This document shows, one piece after another, positions 60,306 to 64,000 of a stretch of DNA of 64,000 bases. The number at the start of each line of letters is the position of its first letter. The first letter of the stretch is position 1. Source of the DNA: Insulibacter thermoxylanivorax (GTDB lineage Bacteria > Bacillota > Bacilli > Paenibacillales > DA-C8); the NCBI RefSeq assembly GCF_015472005.1, contig NZ_BMAQ01000008.1, forward strand, positions 41,817 through 105,816. Direction: 5' to 3'. The notes beneath the pieces were generated by a model that searched no databases, was not told the origin of the DNA, and saw only the letters and a list, made by a program, of their open reading frames with translations. Both the position numbers and the translations under genes were made by a program.

Positions 60306-60452
60306 ATGCGGAATATTCTGGTCACCGTATTGCTGCTGATCGTCACAGTAAGTCTTTGCTATGCGGTGTTCTATAGTGACGATGGTTTGCATGCGATTCT
60401 GGAACGCAGCGAGCCGAAGATCACTGAGCGGATGATGAAGTTAAGTCCATAA
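60306..60452 (+). CDS. Tiny pilin-like membrane protein 2 (48 aa)
   Basis: A 48-residue protein starting one base after the stop of gene 60140-60304. It begins MRNILVTVLLLIVTVSLCYA and ends RMMKLSP. It shares the pattern R-x-ILVTV-x3-LIV, then D-x-GL-x-AI, with gene 60140-60304, and so arose by duplication. There is no separate ribosome site, suggesting translational coupling. Short length means it is easily missed in annotation. Confidence 0.68.
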   Translation: MRNILVTVLLLIVTVSLCYAVFYSDDGLHAILERSEPKITERMMKLSP

Positions 60453-60498
60453 CTTAAGCCTGTAATTTAGCAATGGCTTCCGACAGGAGGGAGGCAGA

Positions 60499-60927
60499 TT
60501 GAAACAGATCCTGGTATTCGTCATGCTCTCAGGCCTGCTCTGTTGGCTGATGTTCGCGCCGATCTACCGCCATGTACTCATCATGCGGCAGGCTGCTCTT
60601 CAGCAAGAGGTGGATTATCTGCTGGAGATCGGTGCGAATGGTTCGCATGGTTATATCGACGCGGCGATGGTTGAAGCTTCACGGCAACGGCTTATGGACA
60701 AAGGCTTCAACGGTGAACGGTTAGTCTATATCGTGCGTTCCAATACGGGACAGGCGGCGGATTCCCCCGATGCTCCGCTGCCGCGGGGGAGCGGGTTGGA
60801 ACTGACGATTCGCTACCCGATCGAGGATCTGTTTGTGATCGATCGGTTGATCGGCATCACCCCGCCGGATGAGAACACGATGATCCAAGCATCGGGTGTT
60901 AAGATGAGCGAATATATTCCTTATTAG
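60499..60927 (+). CDS. Tad-associated minor pilin-like protein (142 aa)
   Basis: A 142-residue protein with an N-terminal membrane helix (ILVFVMLSGLLCWLMFAPI) followed by an extracellular domain (QEVDYLLEIGANGSHGYID; ELTIRYPIEDLFVIDRLIGI; GVKMSEYIPY). This layout is that of TadE/DUF4320-like minor pilins in Gram-positive Tad loci. TTG 60499 follows GGAGGGAGG by 4-5 nt. It is part of the Tad operon, between the tiny pilin-like genes and the last operon member. Confidence 0.75.
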   Translation: MKQILVFVMLSGLLCWLMFAPIYRHVLIMRQAALQQEVDYLLEIGANGSHGYIDAAMVEASRQRLMDKGFNGERLVYIVRSNTGQAADSPDAPLPRGSGLELTIRYPIEDLFVIDRLIGITPPDENTMIQASGVKMSEYIPY

Positions 60928-60982
60928 CTATTAGCAATACTCGGTTGATGCAGATCAGGTTGAGACGGGGAAAGGGGGCGTT

Positions 60983-61465
60983 ATGGAGAAGCTTCTGCTC
61001 ATCGCAGTGCTTGCCGCTGCTTGCTTCGGGTTGTACGGAGTGCAGCTGGATGAGGAGGCGGCGGTGAGGGTATTGTTCGAACTTAAACATGCGGTGAACC
61101 GCGCTGCCCATGCGGCCGCCCAGCAGGTGGACCTGGAGCAATTGGCAGACGGGCGCATCGTCTTCGACGAACCTGCAGCAGTTCAAGCGGCGGCTTGGTA
61201 TCTGCAGCATAACCTGTACTTGGACGAGCAGCTGATGGCGGGGGAAGGTGCCTCGATCAAGGGCGGTGTGGACATCCTGGTGTTGGAGTTTATTGACGAT
61301 GCCAGCACGTTTCCCTATGAATATACGAACGAAGTCTATGACTATGCCGTGACACTGTATAGACCGGGCGTTATCTTGATCATCGAGGCGGAGTACCAGC
61401 GGATGTTCAGCGGACTTGGTCCGATCATCTGGCAGGTGAAGGGTGCTGCGGAGATCGTGCGATAA
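60983..61465 (+). CDS. Tad-associated membrane-anchored protein (160 aa)
   Basis: A 160-residue protein with a short N-terminal helix (KLLLIAVLAAACFGLYGV) and an outward domain (LKHAVNRAAHAAAQQVDLEQ; ILVLEFIDDASTFPYEYTNE; GPIIWQVKGAAEIV). It resembles the small pseudopilin-like proteins that close Tad operons in Firmicutes. GGGGG precedes ATG 60983. No prepilin peptidase (TadV/CpaA) and no secretin are seen in this window; a secretin is not expected in a Gram-positive cell. Confidence 0.72.
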   Translation: MEKLLLIAVLAAACFGLYGVQLDEEAAVRVLFELKHAVNRAAHAAAQQVDLEQLADGRIVFDEPAAVQAAAWYLQHNLYLDEQLMAGEGASIKGGVDILVLEFIDDASTFPYEYTNEVYDYAVTLYRPGVILIIEAEYQRMFSGLGPIIWQVKGAAEIVR

Positions 61466-61558
61466 GCTGTGGTGCAAGGTACAGGATTGAGACGGCAGCG
61501 GCTGATCCGGTACAATGTAGGCAGCTTGATATAAGAACAGGAGATAGGAGACTTGCAT

Positions 61559-62401
61559 ATGGAACCCATCGTACACCCTCGTTGGCTGCTTGCCAGGATG
61601 TATGAGCCGGATCTTGTGATCGTGGATTGCCGTTATGATATGAGCGTTCCGTCAGCAGGCCGCGCCGCTTACGATCGCGATCATATCCCCGGGGCAGTCT
61701 ATGCAGATCTGGAGCGGGATCTTAGCGGACCGCTGGCGGCTCATGGCGGCAGGCAGCCGCTGCCTGATCCGCAGACCTTCGCTGATACGATCAGCCGGCT
61801 CGGCATCGATCATGAGACACGAGTCGTTGCCTATGATGATCAGGGAGGCGCCTTGGCTGCGCGGTTCTGGTGGCTGATGCGCTATCACGGGCATACGCAG
61901 ACATACATCCTCGACGGCGGATATTCTTACTGGCGGTCGCTGGGCTATCCGGTATCGGATGCGCATCCTCCTGTCATCGTGCCCAAGCGATTCGAGGTTC
62001 GCATCCGAGAGGAGATGCTCGCTGATCGGCAGGAAGTATATGAGCGCTTATATGCGTCAAACACTGTCTTGCTCGATTCGCGGGAAGCAAAACGCTTCCT
62101 CGGCGTGGAAGAGCCAATGGATCATACGGCTGGGCATATCCCCGGAGCGGTCCATGCATATTGGCGGGAAAGCCTCGATGATGCGGGGCTGTGGAAGTCG
62201 CCTGAGGAACAGCGCGAACGCTTCGCCGCTGCGGGCATAGATCCGGATCAGGAGATCATCGTCTACTGCGGCTCGGGTGTTACCGCTTGTGCTAATGTGC
62301 TTGCATTGGAGCGAGCCGGATTCCGCAAGGTGAGGTTGTATGCCGGCAGTTGGAGCGACTGGATCAGCTATAAGGATCGTCCGATTGCGAAGGGCGAATG
62401 A
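61559..62401 (+). CDS. Sulfurtransferase with two rhodanese domains (3-mercaptopyruvate type)
   Basis: A 280-residue cytosolic sulfurtransferase. The N-terminal rhodanese repeat (DCRYDMSVPS; YDRDHIPGAVYADLERDLSG, in part) is inactive; the C-terminal one holds the active cysteine, Cys237, in CGSGVTA, the loop of 3-mercaptopyruvate sulfurtransferases rather than the CRKGVT of thiosulfate types. It moves sulfur from 3-mercaptopyruvate to thiol acceptors or cyanide. ATG 61559 stands 8 nt from GGAG. It is a separate unit after the Tad operon with its own terminator. Confidence 0.93.
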   Translation: MEPIVHPRWLLARMYEPDLVIVDCRYDMSVPSAGRAAYDRDHIPGAVYADLERDLSGPLAAHGGRQPLPDPQTFADTISRLGIDHETRVVAYDDQGGALAARFWWLMRYHGHTQTYILDGGYSYWRSLGYPVSDAHPPVIVPKRFEVRIREEMLADRQEVYERLYASNTVLLDSREAKRFLGVEEPMDHTAGHIPGAVHAYWRESLDDAGLWKSPEEQRERFAAAGIDPDQEIIVYCGSGVTACANVLALERAGFRKVRLYAGSWSDWISYKDRPIAKGE

Positions 62402-62443
62402 TTGCGTTCTGGTTGAAATTAAAGAATAGATATAACTATAAAT

Positions 62444-62491
62444 TGGCTGCGCCCTGGTTCAGAGTAGAACTGACCGGGACGCAGCTTTTTT
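62444..62491 (+). terminator. Terminator of the sulfurtransferase gene
   Basis: GCTGCG and CCCTGGT pair with ACCGGG and CGCAGC in a long hairpin, followed by T6. The stretch 62492-62712 is AT-rich with no supported gene and probably holds the promoter of the next gene. Confidence 0.9.
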
Positions 62492-62712
62492 GTTCAGAAT
62501 CAGATAATTAGCCCTATAATACCATTTACAGGATTGGTAGAATCATGTAATATAATCTTATATTATGTCAACAAAGGTCATATAAAATAATTTCACCACA
62601 TTTAACTAATCAGTATCAATATGAACCTGTACGGTGTACGGGGAATAGCAGAGAAACCAATGTAGGTGTTTCATCTATGTTGGTTGTTTAATTTTTCACG
62701 GAAGGATGAAGA

Positions 62713-63897
62713 GTGTTGAAAAAGTTGATGGTAAGTCTGCTTATTCTATCATTAGTATTCCTCGCTGCATGCGAAGGATCCAAGGAGGGGGACGATGAAG
62801 ACAACCTCACATTAGAACAGTATCTACAGCAGGTTAAACTTCCTAATAATCTCGAGATTGCCATTGATCCGGAGACGGTCGTATCTGCCCAAGAAGCTCG
62901 TATCCATGAAGCGGGATATTGGGAACTGGATCCTGAGACAGTCTCTAAGCATCTGCTGCGGGGAGAGCTTGTTGAGATGCAACCCATGGCCGAAGGTCCT
63001 TGGTATCATGCCAGCGGTGATACCTACGATGAATATTTGAATGTTTATGACAACGGCAAAAGTTTTGGTATAGAAGAAAGCTCTGCCGGCGGAATGAGTT
63101 ATGTCGTCTATGAAAAGAGTGAAACTGAGAAGCCGTTCTTGATCGTCAACCATCCCGATCCGCTAACTCTTAGTGATCAGGGAAGAAAAAGTATGGCCAA
63201 ATCGGATTACTCCTCCTATGCCGATCTAACCTTTAAGCCTTATGAGGAAGCTTTGGCAGAGGTTCTGGAACATATGAAGCAAATGGGTTTCCCTGAATTG
63301 GCTGTGTCAGAAACCTATTCTATGGATGTCGAGACACAGAGGAAGCACTACGAGTATTATGTGGAAGAAAGAGGAATTGAACCCGAGTTCGACCTTGAAG
63401 ATTGGACGACAGCGGATGAGAAGTATATCTTTCATTTCCGCCAAATGATCGACGGCATCCCTGTTTCGAACGCATCGTGGTATTGGGGGCGAGGAACGGG
63501 AACTGGTCCAGCAGGGAATTGGATGCAGAGTACAGAGATAAACGTTGTGTATATGACTGACGGCTTCAAAGATATAAGTGCATACAATATGTACAGAATC
63601 AAGGAAGAACTGGCAAGTGAAGCTATGCCGGTGGTTTCGCCAGTCCATGCATTGCGCACCATGATTGACGAGTATTCTGATTTGATCATAGAGGAAAAAC
63701 TCACAGTCACCTCGATGGAACTGGTCTACGTCTCGATCCCGAAAGGGAAGGAGACGTTCGAGTTGATCCCCGCTTGGAAGATCACTGTCGCCGAGCCTTA
63801 TGAATCGGATCATTCCGATGAAGACTCTATTAAATATGAATATCGTCAATACGTTGTGCACGCCATCACTGGTGAGAAAATCTCCGGTTCGAGGTGA
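62713..63897 (+). CDS. Secreted lipoprotein of unknown function (394 aa)
   Basis: A 394-residue lipoprotein: signal LKKLMVSLLILSLVFLAAC with the lipidated cysteine at 20, a short acidic linker, and an extracellular domain. The C-terminal third (ELVYVSIPKGKETFELIPAW, then KITVAEPY) is loosely reminiscent of YycI/YycH-like proteins that regulate the WalK kinase, but the match is too weak to name. AAGGATG stands before GTG 62713; the next codon, TTG, could also start it. Base composition is somewhat AT-richer than the Tad genes. The last 100 bases of the window show nothing recognisable. Confidence 0.75.
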   Translation: MLKKLMVSLLILSLVFLAACEGSKEGDDEDNLTLEQYLQQVKLPNNLEIAIDPETVVSAQEARIHEAGYWELDPETVSKHLLRGELVEMQPMAEGPWYHASGDTYDEYLNVYDNGKSFGIEESSAGGMSYVVYEKSETEKPFLIVNHPDPLTLSDQGRKSMAKSDYSSYADLTFKPYEEALAEVLEHMKQMGFPELAVSETYSMDVETQRKHYEYYVEERGIEPEFDLEDWTTADEKYIFHFRQMIDGIPVSNASWYWGRGTGTGPAGNWMQSTEINVVYMTDGFKDISAYNMYRIKEELASEAMPVVSPVHALRTMIDEYSDLIIEEKLTVTSMELVYVSIPKGKETFELIPAWKITVAEPYESDHSDEDSIKYEYRQYVVHAITGEKISGSR

Positions 63898-64000
63898 GGG
63901 TTAATTGCCAGTTATTCTAACCTCATTAGGTGTTCATCTTAAACAAGCCCTTCTATCTCTGCGTTTTGTTCTGTGTATCCTGGGGACTTGTCTAGTCTTA

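Overview
The window looks like chromosome of an aerobic or facultative, spore-forming Gram-positive bacterium of the Paenibacillaceae type. The indications are an alpha/beta-type small acid-soluble spore protein with a sigma-G-like promoter, S-layer homology (SLH) anchoring, LplB/YtcP-type sugar transporters beside AraC-type membrane regulators, strong AGGAGG ribosome sites, frequent GTG/TTG starts and moderate GC with a few AT-richer lipoprotein genes. Species cannot be fixed from sequence alone. No rRNA, tRNA, intact transposon, prophage or CRISPR array was seen.

Layout. 1-5.3 kb: the 5' part of a Ca2+-type P-type ATPase gene (minus strand), then htpG with a sigma-A promoter and a near-perfect CIRCE operator. 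Two related arrays of about 50-bp tandem repeats lie on either side of htpG in opposite orientations. 5.4-11.5 kb: a membrane-anchored HTH/CapA-like fusion, a ZupT metal transporter behind 19-bp repeats, an ISLre2-type transposase remnant, glpD and an MgtC-like protein. 11.6-15.3 kb: a three-gene cassette of ATP-grasp ligase, MurE-like ligase and Asp/Glu racemase. 16-30.6 kb: a pectin/rhamnogalacturonan locus with a secreted PL1 pectate lyase, two AraC-type regulators, an oligosaccharide ABC transporter (one permease frameshifted at a T8 run), a beta-propeller protein, a GH105 hydrolase and a CE12 esterase, with candidate CcpA (cre) sites.

30.7-37.8 kb: a MerR/ABC-exporter operon on the minus strand, then a 2-oxoacid:ferredoxin oxidoreductase built from two fused polypeptides, plus an unknown partner gene. 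38-49.4 kb: a truncated sulfate-binding protein, a YezD-like protein, an AT-rich lipoprotein, a very large SLH-anchored PL9 lyase, a triple-LysM protein, and two divergent DoxX genes whose shared intergenic region carries Crp/Fnr-type palindromes. 49.4-54.6 kb: an iron alcohol dehydrogenase, the spore protein, a YfkK-like protein, a SRAP protein, a membrane cupredoxin and an MBL hydrolase. 54.7-61.5 kb: a compact Tad/Flp-type secretion or pilus operon (CpaB, TadZ, TadA, TadB, TadC and four small membrane or pilin-like proteins) behind a structured leader that ends in a terminator. 61.5-64 kb: a mercaptopyruvate-type sulfurtransferase and a lipoprotein.

How the genes fit together. The pectin locus is a complete route: outside cleavage by PL1 (and by the SLH-held PL9 lyase elsewhere), uptake by the ABC system, then inside hydrolysis and deacetylation. 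The ligase/racemase cassette is probably a dedicated cell-wall-peptide or peptide-like product pathway. The most distinctive features are the inverted repeat arrays around htpG, the ligase/racemase cassette, the tiny paralogous membrane proteins in the Tad operon and its leader, and a second dispersed repeat family (TTTTGTCC elements).
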